23,548 nt of DNA from contig SFNQ01000029.1 in NCBI GenBank assembly GCA_004554165.1, positions 1-23,548 of the forward strand, given 5' to 3'. This stretch comes from Clostridiales bacterium (GTDB lineage: Bacteria; Bacillota; Clostridia; Christensenellales; CAG-138). The notes beneath the pieces are model-generated. The model did no database searches. It was not told the origin of the DNA and saw only the letters and a program-made list of their open reading frames with translations. A program made the position numbers and the translations under genes. Shown here piece after piece: positions 6,842 through 14,956 of the stretch (position 1 is the stretch's first letter; each line of letters opens with the position of its first letter).

Positions 6842-7282
6842 TCAACTCTTTGTCTCAAAGCGGTTGCCGCACCTTGTGCAGGTGACGCGCAGCTTGCCTT
6901 TGCCGCGCGGTACGCGCAGGCGCTGGGCGCACTGGGGGCAGACCAGATATTTATAGTGTTTGATCTCGCTCCAGGTGGGATTCTTCTTCGCCTTTTTCGC
7001 GCGGTGGGGCCGCTGCTGGCCGCCGCTCTTGCCGCGGAAGAAGGCGCGGACGGCGGTCACCAGGGTCAGATACTTCATGTTCTGCTGATAGACCCGCGAA
7101 GCGTTGGCGGAAAACAGCCGGATGGCCGCAAAGAGCAGCGCGGCTACGGCAATCAGCGTCAGAAGAATCTTCGGCCAGGTGCCGTACTGGAAAAACAGGC
7201 CGGCAAGCAGGGCGGCGATGCCGGCAATCAGCAGCGCGCGGTTCAGCTCGTCGAGGCCCCTCTTCCTCTGGAACGAAAACAT
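6842..7282 (-). CDS. Two-TM membrane protein with C-terminal zinc ribbon
   Basis: Protein of 146 aa. Two hydrophobic segments at about 15-32 and 37-57 form a hairpin anchor. A basic linker (about 83-102, rich in K/R/H/Q) leads to a C-terminal zinc ribbon with CPQC (Cys115, Cys118) and CTRC (Cys135, Cys138). The order resembles small membrane zinc-ribbon proteins common in Clostridia; no reaction can be assigned. Its ATG shares one base with the TGA of the GH13 gene (TGATG), implying translational coupling, although the two proteins have no obvious functional link. Confidence 0.75.
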   Translation of the reverse strand: MFSFQRKRGLDELNRALLIAGIAALLAGLFFQYGTWPKILLTLIAVAALLFAAIRLFSANASRVYQQNMKYLTLVTAVRAFFRGKSGGQQRPHRAKKAKKNPTWSEIKHYKYLVCPQCAQRLRVPRGKGKLRVTCTRCGNRFETKS

Positions 7283-9222
7283 CAGTCCTCACCTCGTATC
7301 AGGAGTGTTGCACAAAGCGGCGGCAGCGTCAGCGAAACGCTCCCCTCCGCGTGATAGCGGGTTCCGTTCTGGTCTGTATAGTCGCCGGAAAGCGGCAGGG
7401 GCACATCCGCGTCCGGGCCCTCCGGCAGCGCGTCCGGCAAAAGCAGCGCCTGCTGCTTGGTCTCGCTGCGGTTGACAAGGAGCAGGGCAGCGCTCGTGTC
7501 CGTATAGCGCACGATGCAGAAAAGCTCCCCGGAAAGCGCGCCCATGCGGCAGCGGCCGTTGCGCAGGGCAGCGTTTTTCTTCCGCAGTGTCAGAAGCCTG
7601 CGGATGCCGTCCAGCAGCGCCGTGTCCTCTGCGCCCCAGGGGAAGGCGGCGCGGTTGAAGGGGTCGCCCATGCCGGTCAGACCGGCCTCGTCGCCGTAGT
7701 AGAGACAGGGTACGCCCGGCAGCGCGGTCTGGATCGCCGTGGCGAGCAGGAGCCGGAGCCTGCCGCGGGCCGCGTCCTCCGGCGCGGGGGCATAGGCCGC
7801 CTGCTGCGCTCGGGTGAGCGCATGGCGCGAGGGCGCGCCGGACAGTGCGGTGGCGGCGCGCACCACATCATGGGAGGAGACAAGGTTCAGCGCCGCGTCG
7901 TAGAAAGGCTTTGGATACTGCTCGCGCAAAAAGGCCAGCGCATCGGCAAAGGCAAAGGCATCCGTCCTGCCCGTGAGAAAGGCGATGACCGCGTCCGTAA
8001 AGCAGTAGTTCATCACGGAATCCAGCTCGTCGCCGTTGACATAGCCGCGCCGTCCCTCCGGGCCGGTCTTTGCGCTGGGCTCATCCCAGACCTCGCCCAG
8101 CAGCACGCCCTCGGGGTCGATGGCCTTGACTCGTTTGCGGAGGATGCGGATAAACTGATCCGGCAGTTCATCGGCCACGTCCAGCCGCCAGCTGGTGGCG
8201 CCGAGCTCTGCCCAGTGCGCCAGCACGCCGTTTTCACCCGCAATGAAGTCGATATAGGAAGGCGTCAGCTCCCGGACGTTTGGCAGGGTCGGAAAGCCCC
8301 ACCAGCATTCGTACTGCTCCGGGTATTCGAGGAAATTGTACCAGGCGCGGTAAGGGGAGTCCGGGTCGCGGTACGCGCCGCTGTGTTCGCCGTAGGAGCC
8401 CTCCTTATTGAAGTAGATGCTGTCGCTGCCGGTATGGGAGAACACGCCGTCGAGCATGATGCGGATGCCCCGCGCCCGCGCCTCGCGGCAGAGCAGGGCA
8501 AAATCCGCCTCCGTGCCAAGCAGCGGATCGATGGCAAGATAGTCGGCGGTGTTGTAGCGATGGTTGCTGGCTGCGGAAAAGACCGGGTTCAGATACAGGC
8601 AGGTTACGCCGAGGGAGGCGATGTAGTCCAGCTTTTCGCGGATGCCGTTCAGGTCGCCGCCAAAGTAGTCGTCCGGCTCGTAGTCGTCCCTGCCGGGCGG
8701 CGGCGTAGTCAGGGGTGCTTCCGACCAGCGCTCGTGCACGCGGGCGCGCCGACCGAGCGCCGCGTGCGCGCCAAGGCGGGCATGAAAATCCTCCCAACTG
8801 CTGCGGCGGAAGCGATCCGGAAAAATCTGGTAGCACACGCCCTCTTTGAACCAGGCGGGCGTTTCATAGTCGGCGTCGTAGACCGTGATGCGATAGGACG
8901 GCGGCTCCTGCTCCATAAGCCGGCCGGGACCGCTCTGTGCGCCATAGTAGCAAACCCGACCGTCCGGAAGGGTAAGGATGAAATAGTACCAGACGAGGCC
9001 CGGCCTCTCCGGCAGGGGAAGAAGAACCTCCGCGCGGCCGTTTTCCACCGGCATGGGGAAGCGCTGCTCCCCCGCGCCGTCCTGCCAGACGCGCAGAACA
9101 ATGTCTGCCGCAGCGAGGCTGCCGCCGACTTCGGCCGCGATGGTAACGTCCGTTCCGCAGGGAACCGCGCCCTGCGGCACACGGCAGCGGAGCAGCCGGG
9201 AATGATGAAAAAAACCGTCCAT
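7282..9222 (-). CDS. GH13 alpha-glucan hydrolase (neopullulanase/cyclomaltodextrinase-like)
   Basis: Cytoplasmic enzyme of 646 aa without a signal peptide, acting on maltodextrins or related alpha-glucans. Residues 1-115 form an N-terminal beta domain (CBM34-like), followed by a GH13 barrel beginning at WFKEGVCYQIFPDRF. The conserved regions are present: DGVFSH (258-263), WRLDVADE with nucleophile Asp348, LLGEVWDE with general acid Glu377, and SSHD with transition-state Asp452. A C-terminal beta-sandwich (about 560-646) completes the fold. This layout fits subfamily GH13_20 or a near relative; whether the product is glucose, maltose or panose is not readable. An in-frame TAA lies 12 nt upstream, so ATG 9222 is the first possible ATG start, yet no SD precedes it. 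The stop overlaps the zinc-ribbon gene. Confidence 0.9.
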   Translation of the reverse strand: MDGFFHHSRLLRCRVPQGAVPCGTDVTIAAEVGGSLAAADIVLRVWQDGAGEQRFPMPVENGRAEVLLPLPERPGLVWYYFILTLPDGRVCYYGAQSGPGRLMEQEPPSYRITVYDADYETPAWFKEGVCYQIFPDRFRRSSWEDFHARLGAHAALGRRARVHERWSEAPLTTPPPGRDDYEPDDYFGGDLNGIREKLDYIASLGVTCLYLNPVFSAASNHRYNTADYLAIDPLLGTEADFALLCREARARGIRIMLDGVFSHTGSDSIYFNKEGSYGEHSGAYRDPDSPYRAWYNFLEYPEQYECWWGFPTLPNVRELTPSYIDFIAGENGVLAHWAELGATSWRLDVADELPDQFIRILRKRVKAIDPEGVLLGEVWDEPSAKTGPEGRRGYVNGDELDSVMNYCFTDAVIAFLTGRTDAFAFADALAFLREQYPKPFYDAALNLVSSHDVVRAATALSGAPSRHALTRAQQAAYAPAPEDAARGRLRLLLATAIQTALPGVPCLYYGDEAGLTGMGDPFNRAAFPWGAEDTALLDGIRRLLTLRKKNAALRNGRCRMGALSGELFCIVRYTDTSAALLLVNRSETKQQALLLPDALPEGPDADVPLPLSGDYTDQNGTRYHAEGSVSLTLPPLCATLLIRGED

Positions 9223-9228
9223 GCAACC

Positions 9229-9237
9229 ATATTAGCA
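9229..9237 (-). promoter_or_regulatory. Extended -10 promoter just before the GH13 start codon
   Basis: Read on the minus strand: TGC-TAATAT (9237-9229). Six nucleotides separate the -10 from the A of the GH13 ATG at 9222, so transcription would begin at or within a base or two of the start codon. No convincing -35 is seen at 16-18 bp. Taken with the missing SD, this suggests a leaderless message. Confidence 0.45.
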
Positions 9238-9367
9238 CAAAACGGCGGTTTTATCTCGATGAATTTCAGTTGTTGCGCGATTTTCACATTTTTGCAAAGG
9301 AAAAGGGATGCAAAAGCCCGGAAGCCGACGGCGCGCCCCACGCAGGGACATCAGCGGGAATCGTTCA

Positions 9368-9410
9368 GCGCAGGCAGACCGTCAGACCAGGCCTGACGGT
9401 CTGCCTGCGC
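9368..9410. repeat. 18-bp perfect inverted repeat after the beta-PGM gene
   Basis: Arms 9368-9385 and 9393-9410 are perfect reverse complements with a 7-nt loop. The hairpin starts 12 nt after the beta-PGM stop codon and lies 145 nt upstream of the GH13 start. It has no T-run after the stem on either strand, so it is either a non-canonical terminator/mRNA-stabilising hairpin or an operator for GH13. The rest of 9223-9422 contains no gene I can support. Confidence 0.85.
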
Positions 9411-9422
9411 CATTCCGAAAAA

Positions 9423-10085
9423 TCAAAGGGAAGGAAAAGACGGCTGCTTTTGCAGAATTTGCAAAAGTTCCGAGAACGAGCCGATATGAAAATCTGCCAA
9501 TGCGGAATTCCCTGCCGGGCCGATGCCGGCGGCATAGAAGCCGCCGGCTTTGGCCGCCTCCAGACCGGCCTGCGCATCCTCTACCACAAGCGCATGAACC
9601 GGTTTCACCTGCAACAGCTGCGCCGCCAGAAGAAAAACCTCCGGATTGGGTTTGGAATGCGTGATCTGCGTGCCGTCGGCCACAGCGTCAAAAAACGCAT
9701 CCAGACCGATTCGCTCCAGAATCAGCTTTGTGTTTTTGCTGGAGGAGGCAACCGCCAGCCGGAATCCATGTCCGCGCAGCGAAATCAGCACGCTGCGCAC
9801 CTCCTGGTCCAGATCGGCGGGCGTCATCCCCTGCAGGAAACCACGGTAAATCGCATTCTTTTCCTCTGCAAGCGCCTGCTTCTGCGCCGGCGTAAAAGCA
9901 TCCTTTCGGCCGCCAAGCACGATGTCAAGACTCTCCATCCGGCTCACGCCGCGCAGGCGGTCCTTCGCCGCCTCGTCAAAGGGAATCCCCAGCTTGTGGG
10001 CCAGCGCAGCCCAGGCCGCAAAATGGTACTGGTCGGTATGGCAGAGCACGCCGTCCAGATCAAAGATGACCGCTTGAAAATGCAT
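9423..10085 (-). CDS. pgmB: HAD-family beta-phosphoglucomutase
   Basis: Converts beta-glucose 1-phosphate to glucose 6-phosphate in the cytoplasm; 220 aa, the usual length. HAD motif I is FDLDGVL with nucleophile Asp9 and acid/base Asp11. The cap contains the beta-PGM-typical RGVSRMESLDIVL. Motif II is VASSSKN, Lys of motif III lies in HSKPNPEVFL, and motif IV is VVEDAQAG. The combination favours beta-PGM over other HAD phosphatases. Beta-G1P normally comes from an inverting maltose, kojibiose or trehalose phosphorylase, none of which lies in the window; the neighbouring GH13 gene supports an alpha-glucan setting. The SD is weak: GGAAGGGG lies about 16 nt before ATG 10085. Confidence 0.85.
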   Translation of the reverse strand: MHFQAVIFDLDGVLCHTDQYHFAAWAALAHKLGIPFDEAAKDRLRGVSRMESLDIVLGGRKDAFTPAQKQALAEEKNAIYRGFLQGMTPADLDQEVRSVLISLRGHGFRLAVASSSKNTKLILERIGLDAFFDAVADGTQITHSKPNPEVFLLAAQLLQVKPVHALVVEDAQAGLEAAKAGGFYAAGIGPAGNSALADFHIGSFSELLQILQKQPSFPSL

Positions 10086-10181
10086 CGGCTTTTTTGCAAC
10101 GCCCCTTCCCCTGCATTTGCGCGCAGGTGCAGTGCGCTATGGGAAATCCGGGGGACGAACCCTCACGGACAGGAAAACGGA

Positions 10182-12026
10182 CTACTGAATCCGCTCAAAA
10201 TCCTCCGCGCCGTGCTTGCAGAGCGGGCAGATGAAATCCGGCGGCAGCTCCTCGCCCTCGTAGACATAGCCGCAGACCTTGCAGACCCAGCCGGTTTTCT
10301 TCTCGGCCGCAGCCAGAGGCTTGGGCTTGATGCGGTCGAAGTAGTAGGCGTAGGTGACCGAGGGCGCGTCGGATAGCGTTTGCGCCTCTGTGACCTCCGC
10401 GATAAACTGCGTGTGCGTATCCAGCTCGTTCATCGCCACCACCCGCGCCGAGAGGAAGGCGTTGGCATACTCCGTCAGGTAGGGCAGGCCGTTTTCCGCG
10501 CGGGCGACGGAGGAAAAGCCCTGGAATTTGTCCGTATCCCGGCCGCTGGCAAAGCCGAAGCGCTGGAAGAGAGAGAAGGGCGCGTCCGTGGAGAGGATGG
10601 ACAGGGTGAACACGCCGGTGCTTTTGATGATATCGTGGGTGTAGTTCGCCTTGTTTACGGCGATGGAGATGCGCTTGACCTTGTCGGTAAGCTGCACAGC
10701 GGTGTTGATAATGCAGGCGTTGTCCTTCGTGCCGTCGTTTGCCGCAAGGACGAACAGGCCGTAGCTGAGCTTGAAAAACGCGCTCTTTTCGACCTTCTCC
10801 GTGCCTTTTGCGATGGCGCTGGAGGGAACCAACTCCTCCGCGATGGCGGAGGCCAGCGCGTCCACCTCCTCGCGCTGCTGCTCCCGCAGGGTGGAGCGCA
10901 GACTGATGACGGGCGAGAGAATGCGCATGGCATCAAGGCTCTCAAAGATATTTCTCATCAGCCCGCCCGAGGTGGGGGCCCAGGAGCCGTTTTCGATCAG
11001 CGCAACGGTGCGGTTTTTCAGGTTGTGCGCGGCGATATCATGCAGCACGGTTTCCATATTGCAGAAAATACCGGCATTGTAGGTCGTCGAGGCGAACACA
11101 AGATGGCTCAGGCGGAAACACTCGGCCACGATCACGGAGGGGTGGGTTTTGGACACGTCGTACATGCGGATCCCCCGCACCCCCTTTTCCGCAAGCCGGC
11201 AGGCAAGGAGCGTCGCCGCCTGCTCCGTGCCGCCGTATACCGAGGCGTAGGCGATCATGACGCCCTTCTGCTCCGGCGCATAGCGGCTCCAGAGGTCGTA
11301 TTTTTCCAGGAAGGTACCGATGTCCTTGCGCCAGACGGGGCCGTGCAGCGGACAGATGCGGGCGATGTCCAGCGTGGCAGCCTTTTTGAGCAGGGCCTGC
11401 ACCTGCGTGCCGTACTTGCCGACAATGTTCGTATAATAGCGCCGCGCCTCGTTCATCCAGCCGTCGTCAAAGGGGAGTTCGTCCGCAAAGAGATTGCCGG
11501 ACAGCGCGCCGAAGGTGCCGAACGCATCGGCGGAGAAGAGCGTGCCCTCGGTGATATCGAAGGTAACCATGGCCTCGGGCCAGTGTACCATGGGCGCCAT
11601 ATGGAAGGAAAAGGTATGCCGTCCCGTGCAGAGCGTATCGCCTTCGGAAACGGTAATTGCGCGATCGTCCATGGGCGTGCGGAAAAACTGCGAGAGCATG
11701 ACGTGGGTTTTGCTGTTGCCCACGATTTTGACGGCGGGGTAGCGCAAAATCAGCTCCTCGATGCAGGCGCAGTGGTCCGGCTCCATGTGGTTGACAATGA
11801 GGTAGTCGAGGCTGCGCCCGGCCAGCGCATGGGTGAGATTTTCGTAAAACTGGCCGCTGACCGAACGATCCACCGTGTCCATCAGGACGGTCTTTTCGTC
11901 CAGCACCAGATAGGCATTGTACGAAACGCCGTTGTCCAGAGGGAACACGTTTTCAAACAGGCTGAGCCGCCGGTCCGACGCGCCGACATAAATGGTATCC
12001 CCGGTGATCTTTCTCTCGCAGTACAT
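10182..12026 (-). CDS. Flavodiiron protein fused to flavin reductase and rubredoxin domains
   Basis: Reduces O2 to water and/or NO to N2O in anaerobes. The 614-aa protein starts at ATG 12026, preceded by GGGGG at 12036-12040 (9 nt); the frame stays open to 12062. Domains in order: metallo-beta-lactamase-like diiron domain (about 1-245) with ligands in HMEPDHC, a His in VHWPE, an Asp in FSADAFG and a His in CPLHGP; flavodoxin-like domain (about 250-390) with the FMN loop YASVYGGTEQ; flavin-reductase-like domain (about 410-570); and a short rubredoxin (about 578-614) with CKVCGY and CPLC. All expected metal ligands are present, so it should be active, and the fused domains could supply electrons from NAD(P)H. 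It has its own promoter with a palindrome at the predicted start site. Confidence 0.93.
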   Translation of the reverse strand: MYCERKITGDTIYVGASDRRLSLFENVFPLDNGVSYNAYLVLDEKTVLMDTVDRSVSGQFYENLTHALAGRSLDYLIVNHMEPDHCACIEELILRYPAVKIVGNSKTHVMLSQFFRTPMDDRAITVSEGDTLCTGRHTFSFHMAPMVHWPEAMVTFDITEGTLFSADAFGTFGALSGNLFADELPFDDGWMNEARRYYTNIVGKYGTQVQALLKKAATLDIARICPLHGPVWRKDIGTFLEKYDLWSRYAPEQKGVMIAYASVYGGTEQAATLLACRLAEKGVRGIRMYDVSKTHPSVIVAECFRLSHLVFASTTYNAGIFCNMETVLHDIAAHNLKNRTVALIENGSWAPTSGGLMRNIFESLDAMRILSPVISLRSTLREQQREEVDALASAIAEELVPSSAIAKGTEKVEKSAFFKLSYGLFVLAANDGTKDNACIINTAVQLTDKVKRISIAVNKANYTHDIIKSTGVFTLSILSTDAPFSLFQRFGFASGRDTDKFQGFSSVARAENGLPYLTEYANAFLSARVVAMNELDTHTQFIAEVTEAQTLSDAPSVTYAYYFDRIKPKPLAAAEKKTGWVCKVCGYVYEGEELPPDFICPLCKHGAEDFERIQ

Positions 12027-12042
12027 GGCGTCCATCCCCCAA

Positions 12043-12056
12043 TACAAAATTTTGTA
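12043..12056. promoter_or_regulatory. 14-bp palindrome at the flavodiiron transcription start (candidate operator)
   Basis: TACAAAATTTTGTA is a perfect 14-bp palindrome between the -10 (12062-12067) and the start codon (12026), covering the expected start site near 12055. Its position suits a repressor operator. It does not match the Rex, PerR, Fur or Crp/FNR consensus closely, so the regulator is unknown. Confidence 0.5.
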
Positions 12057-12061
12057 AAACA

Positions 12062-12070
12062 ATTATAGCA
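12062..12070 (-). promoter_or_regulatory. Extended -10 promoter for the flavodiiron gene
   Basis: On the minus strand: TGC-TATAAT (12070-12062), a perfect -10 with TGn extension and no clear -35. The start would be near 12055, giving a leader of about 30 nt. Confidence 0.7.
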
Positions 12071-12281
12071 TAGATTGCCCGGTTTTTGCGTTGGAATTCA
12101 AACTTCTTTTTGCCGAAAAACAGGCAGAAAAAAATCGACCGCCGGGGGAGGGACCGTCAGTGCGCCGATTCCTTCCGGCGGGGCGGCTGCCGCGGCTGGA
12201 CGGGCTGCTCACCCGGGCCGCCTCCGGGCGCGGCAGGCCTGCTCTTTGCTGAGGCGGGGGGCGGCGCATCCGCCGAGTTTT

Positions 12282-13091
12282 TTAGAAGAACCGATGCAGC
12301 ACGAACTGATCCAGCAGGACCAGCAGGCCAAGCACGCCCGTATACAGCGCGAAGCCCCAGAGCTTTTTCTTCTTGATTGCCGCCAGCATGAGGCGGATGG
12401 CCAGATAGCCCGTTACGCCTGCTGCGGCCATGCCAACGATCACGGCGAGCCAGGGAATGTCCGACACGCCCTCCCGCAGCGCATCCGGAATTTCCAGCAC
12501 CGCGCCGCCCACGATGGAGGGAATGGACAGCAGGAAGGAGAAATCCGCCGCCGCTTTGCGGTCCAGTCCGGCAAAGAGCGCGCCGCCGATGGTGGAGCCG
12601 GAGCGCGAAACCCCCGGCAGTACGCCGACGCCCTGCATGCTGCCGATGAGGAGCGCGTCGGTAAGCTTCATACTGGCAAGGCTGCGCTGCCGTTTGCGTG
12701 GCCGCTCAAACAGGTCGCAGGCGTTGAGAATGGCCGAGGTCAAGAGGAAACACACGCCAAGGTATTGCCCCCGCTCCGCCGCCTCGTAGAAGCGGTCGAA
12801 GGGCGGCACCTTCTTGAACAGAATGGCCACGAGCACGGTGGGAATCAGCGCGACGACGAGATACAGCACCGTTTTCTGGAAGGGATGGCGCAGCAGCTTC
12901 CAGACCAGATTACGGTAGACGATGAGCACGGCGGCAAGCGTGCCAATATGCAGCATGAGGGTGAAGAACATGGCGCCCTCGGTCACGCCGAACATGCGCT
13001 GCAACAGGATGAGATGCCCGCTGCTGCTGACGGGCAGAAATTCGCACAGTCCCTGAACGACGCCCAGCAGCAGGGCAAGCCAGATGGTCAT
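12282..13091 (-). CDS. uppP: Undecaprenyl-diphosphatase (UppP/BacA)
   Basis: Dephosphorylates undecaprenyl diphosphate to recycle the lipid carrier for peptidoglycan synthesis and can give bacitracin resistance when abundant. The 269-aa integral membrane protein has about eight hydrophobic segments. The family signatures are present: QGLCEFLPVSSSGHL near the N-terminus (the [E/Q]xxxE motif as Gln13 to Glu17) and PGVSRSGST in the middle, both required for catalysis. The start is ATG 13091, set by GGAGG 10 nt upstream; the frame is open to 13118 without another SD. It is divergent from the unknown gene at 13250. Between its stop and the flavodiiron promoter (12068-12281) is about 210 nt of very GC-rich sequence with no gene. 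Confidence 0.95.
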   Translation of the reverse strand: MTIWLALLLGVVQGLCEFLPVSSSGHLILLQRMFGVTEGAMFFTLMLHIGTLAAVLIVYRNLVWKLLRHPFQKTVLYLVVALIPTVLVAILFKKVPPFDRFYEAAERGQYLGVCFLLTSAILNACDLFERPRKRQRSLASMKLTDALLIGSMQGVGVLPGVSRSGSTIGGALFAGLDRKAAADFSFLLSIPSIVGGAVLEIPDALREGVSDIPWLAVIVGMAAAGVTGYLAIRLMLAAIKKKKLWGFALYTGVLGLLVLLDQFVLHRFF

Positions 13092-13126
13092 AATCGCATA
13101 ACCTCCAAAGTCTTTCAAACATTTCT

Positions 13127-13155
13127 ATCATACACGGACCGGAAGAATTATACAA
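13127..13155 (-). promoter_or_regulatory. Probable uppP promoter
   Basis: On the minus strand TTGTAT (13155-13150) and TATGAT (13132-13127) are 17 bp apart. A second TATAAT sits at 13152-13147 on the same strand. The plus strand carries TACAAT at 13151-13156, which could serve the divergent gene at 13250. The short AT-rich stretch therefore probably holds overlapping divergent promoters. Confidence 0.45.
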
Positions 13156-13249
13156 TAGAAAAGGAGCCCCTGCGCAAGGCCGCGCCGCCGCATATTTTGG
13201 CAGACCGTGGCGGAGAGCGGGGCCGGAATGAAAAAAAGGAGCGTTGACG

Positions 13250-14956
13250 ATGACGGATGTGGCCTTTATTCCCCTGAAAACTCCGGACGGCGCAATTCTG
13301 GGACATGCACGCACAGGCGGCGGGTTTTTTACAATGCAGCTCCGGCGAACGGTGCGGGGGCAGGCTGTGGCGCTGACCGACAGCGGCTGCTTTTCGGGCG
13401 AGATCGGCGGCCGCATCGCCGTCTGCGGCGCCGTGCAGGCGGTGGCTGCGCTGGAAAACGGGCGGATGCTCTGCTGCGGCACGGCCCGGGGCGCGGCGCT
13501 TTCGCAGGAGGAGATCCGGCGGCGGCTCATGACCCTGCGCCCGGCGGAAAACCAGGCGGCGGCAAGGCCGGAGCAGGCTGTAACCGCGCCCGGGGAGGCG
13601 AAGCCGCGGCGGGAACAGGCTGCGACGCGGCAAGCAGCGGCGTGGAGGGCCGCAGCGGAGCCACGGGACGAGGCAGACTCTGCGGGGACCGGGGCAGAGG
13701 GCCCGCGGGCGGGGCAGACCGCGCCCACCGCGCCGCAGGAGCAGGCGAAAAAGCAGAAGGAACGGGAAGCGGCAGAAACCGCACAAGCGCCGGAAAAAGC
13801 AAAGCCTGCACGGAGCCCGCGGGAAAGCGATAGGGTCGCAGCGGAACCGCGGGACGAGGCAGACCCTGCGGGGACCGGGGCAGAGGGCCCGCGGGCGGGG
13901 CAGACCGCGCCCACCGCGCCGCAGGAGCAGGAAGAAAAAGAGAGGGAACGGGCCGCCACGGAGACGGCGCCCTTACGGACGGGTACGGCGGAGCCGGAGA
14001 GGCCGCCGCACCGGGCGGAGCGGATCGCCGTCACGGAAACATCAGCCCCGCCGGCGGAGGCTGCGCCTGCCCTGCCGGCAGAGGGACAGGTAACCGGGGC
14101 GGCGCTGGAACGGGGGACAGACGGCGCATCGGAAGCGTTGCTGCGGACGCGGGAGATCGTGCGGCAGGCACAGATCATCCGGGAGGCCGCCATTGCCCGC
14201 GAGGCTGCGCTTGCCCGCGGCGCAGAGGATGCTGCGCAGGCGGGGAAAACCGCCCCGCACCAGCGGGAGGCAGCGCCGGCGGAGGCGTCCTCCGCAGTGC
14301 GGGAGGAAGGGGTTACCCCGGCGCCGGCAGCCGCACAGGCCCCTGCCGATGCGGACGCGGCAACGGAGGGCGGCAGGCTGCTGCGCTTTGCTCCGGCAAA
14401 GAGCGTTGCGGACAGCGCGGCGGAGTCGGAATCGTTTATGGCGCTGCTGCGCCGCGCGGAGTCGGTCTTTGAACGGCTTGAAACCCCGCAGCCGCCGCTG
14501 CTGCATTTTCCAAACCAGCGCAGTGCGCGGCGGGAGGCCGAGCGCAGGGCCGCAGAGGAAGGAGATCTGCGGGAACCGCACAAGACCACACGGCCTGTAA
14601 CCGAAGCCGGCGACGCCGGCGCCGGGGATGCGGCGCTGTCTGCCAGGGAGACGGCATCCGCGGCGGAGTGGCACGCCCAGGTGGACGCGCTGCTGGAAAC
14701 GCCTGCGCCGATTGGGCGGGAATGGATTGAGAATCCCTTTCCCAACATTTTTCCCGGCGCGCGGTTCAGCCGCGTCGGCGGCAGCGGCGTAATGGAGCAT
14801 CTAGAGGGAGAATGGCAGAGCGGCGGCGAGTGCTGCCGCATCATCGCCGTGCGCGGCGCGTACAGTCCCAGACCGCCAGCGCACCTTGCAGGCTTTACCC
14901 GCTTTATCCGCACCCAGAGCGGCAGCTACTGGATCAAACTCATGAAAAAGAGTTAA
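13250..14956 (+). CDS. Ala/Glu/Pro-rich protein of unknown function with internal duplication
   Basis: 568 aa, not recognised. The start is ATG 13250 with AGGAG at 13237-13241, 8 nt upstream; TTG 13244 is too close. Three parts can be seen. Residues 1-95 look like a compact beta-rich domain (AFIPLKTPDGAILGHAR, then GEIGGRIAVCG). Residues about 98-480 are low-complexity, made of Ala, Glu, Arg, Pro, Gln and Thr, probably disordered or helical, with a duplicated ~31-residue block (135-165 and 197-227). Residues about 485-568 form a second compact domain rich in aromatic and Gly residues (NPFPNIFPGARF, CCRIIAVRGAY, GFTRFIRTQSGSYWIKL). No signal peptide or TM is seen. The pattern of two terminal domains joined by a variable linker suggests a scaffold or tether. 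It is followed by a strong terminator and is apparently monocistronic. Confidence 0.8.
   Translation: MTDVAFIPLKTPDGAILGHARTGGGFFTMQLRRTVRGQAVALTDSGCFSGEIGGRIAVCGAVQAVAALENGRMLCCGTARGAALSQEEIRRRLMTLRPAENQAAARPEQAVTAPGEAKPRREQAATRQAAAWRAAAEPRDEADSAGTGAEGPRAGQTAPTAPQEQAKKQKEREAAETAQAPEKAKPARSPRESDRVAAEPRDEADPAGTGAEGPRAGQTAPTAPQEQEEKERERAATETAPLRTGTAEPERPPHRAERIAVTETSAPPAEAAPALPAEGQVTGAALERGTDGASEALLRTREIVRQAQIIREAAIAREAALARGAEDAAQAGKTAPHQREAAPAEASSAVREEGVTPAPAAAQAPADADAATEGGRLLRFAPAKSVADSAAESESFMALLRRAESVFERLETPQPPLLHFPNQRSARREAERRAAEEGDLREPHKTTRPVTEAGDAGAGDAALSARETASAAEWHAQVDALLETPAPIGREWIENPFPNIFPGARFSRVGGSGVMEHLEGEWQSGGECCRIIAVRGAYSPRPPAHLAGFTRFIRTQSGSYWIKLMKKS
13651..13745. repeat. 95-bp direct repeat, copy 1 (186-bp tandem duplication)
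   Basis: Matches 13837-13931 at an offset of 186 bp (62 codons) with three mismatches, all in the first 30 bases. The last ~66 bp are identical, including third codon positions, so the duplication is recent or maintained by conversion. The intervening 91 bp has no matching second copy that I can see. Confidence 0.9.
13837..13931. repeat. 95-bp direct repeat, copy 2
   Basis: Second copy of 13651-13745, in frame, encoding the same AEPRDEAD...APTAPQEQ block with one Ser/Pro change. Confidence 0.9.

Noticed and set aside
12262..12283. Plus-strand terminator (5-bp CGGCG/CGCCG stem, AG, T6)
   Set aside because: No plus-strand gene or promoter could be supported upstream of it, and the T-run is just the A-run at the uppP stop codon read on the other strand.
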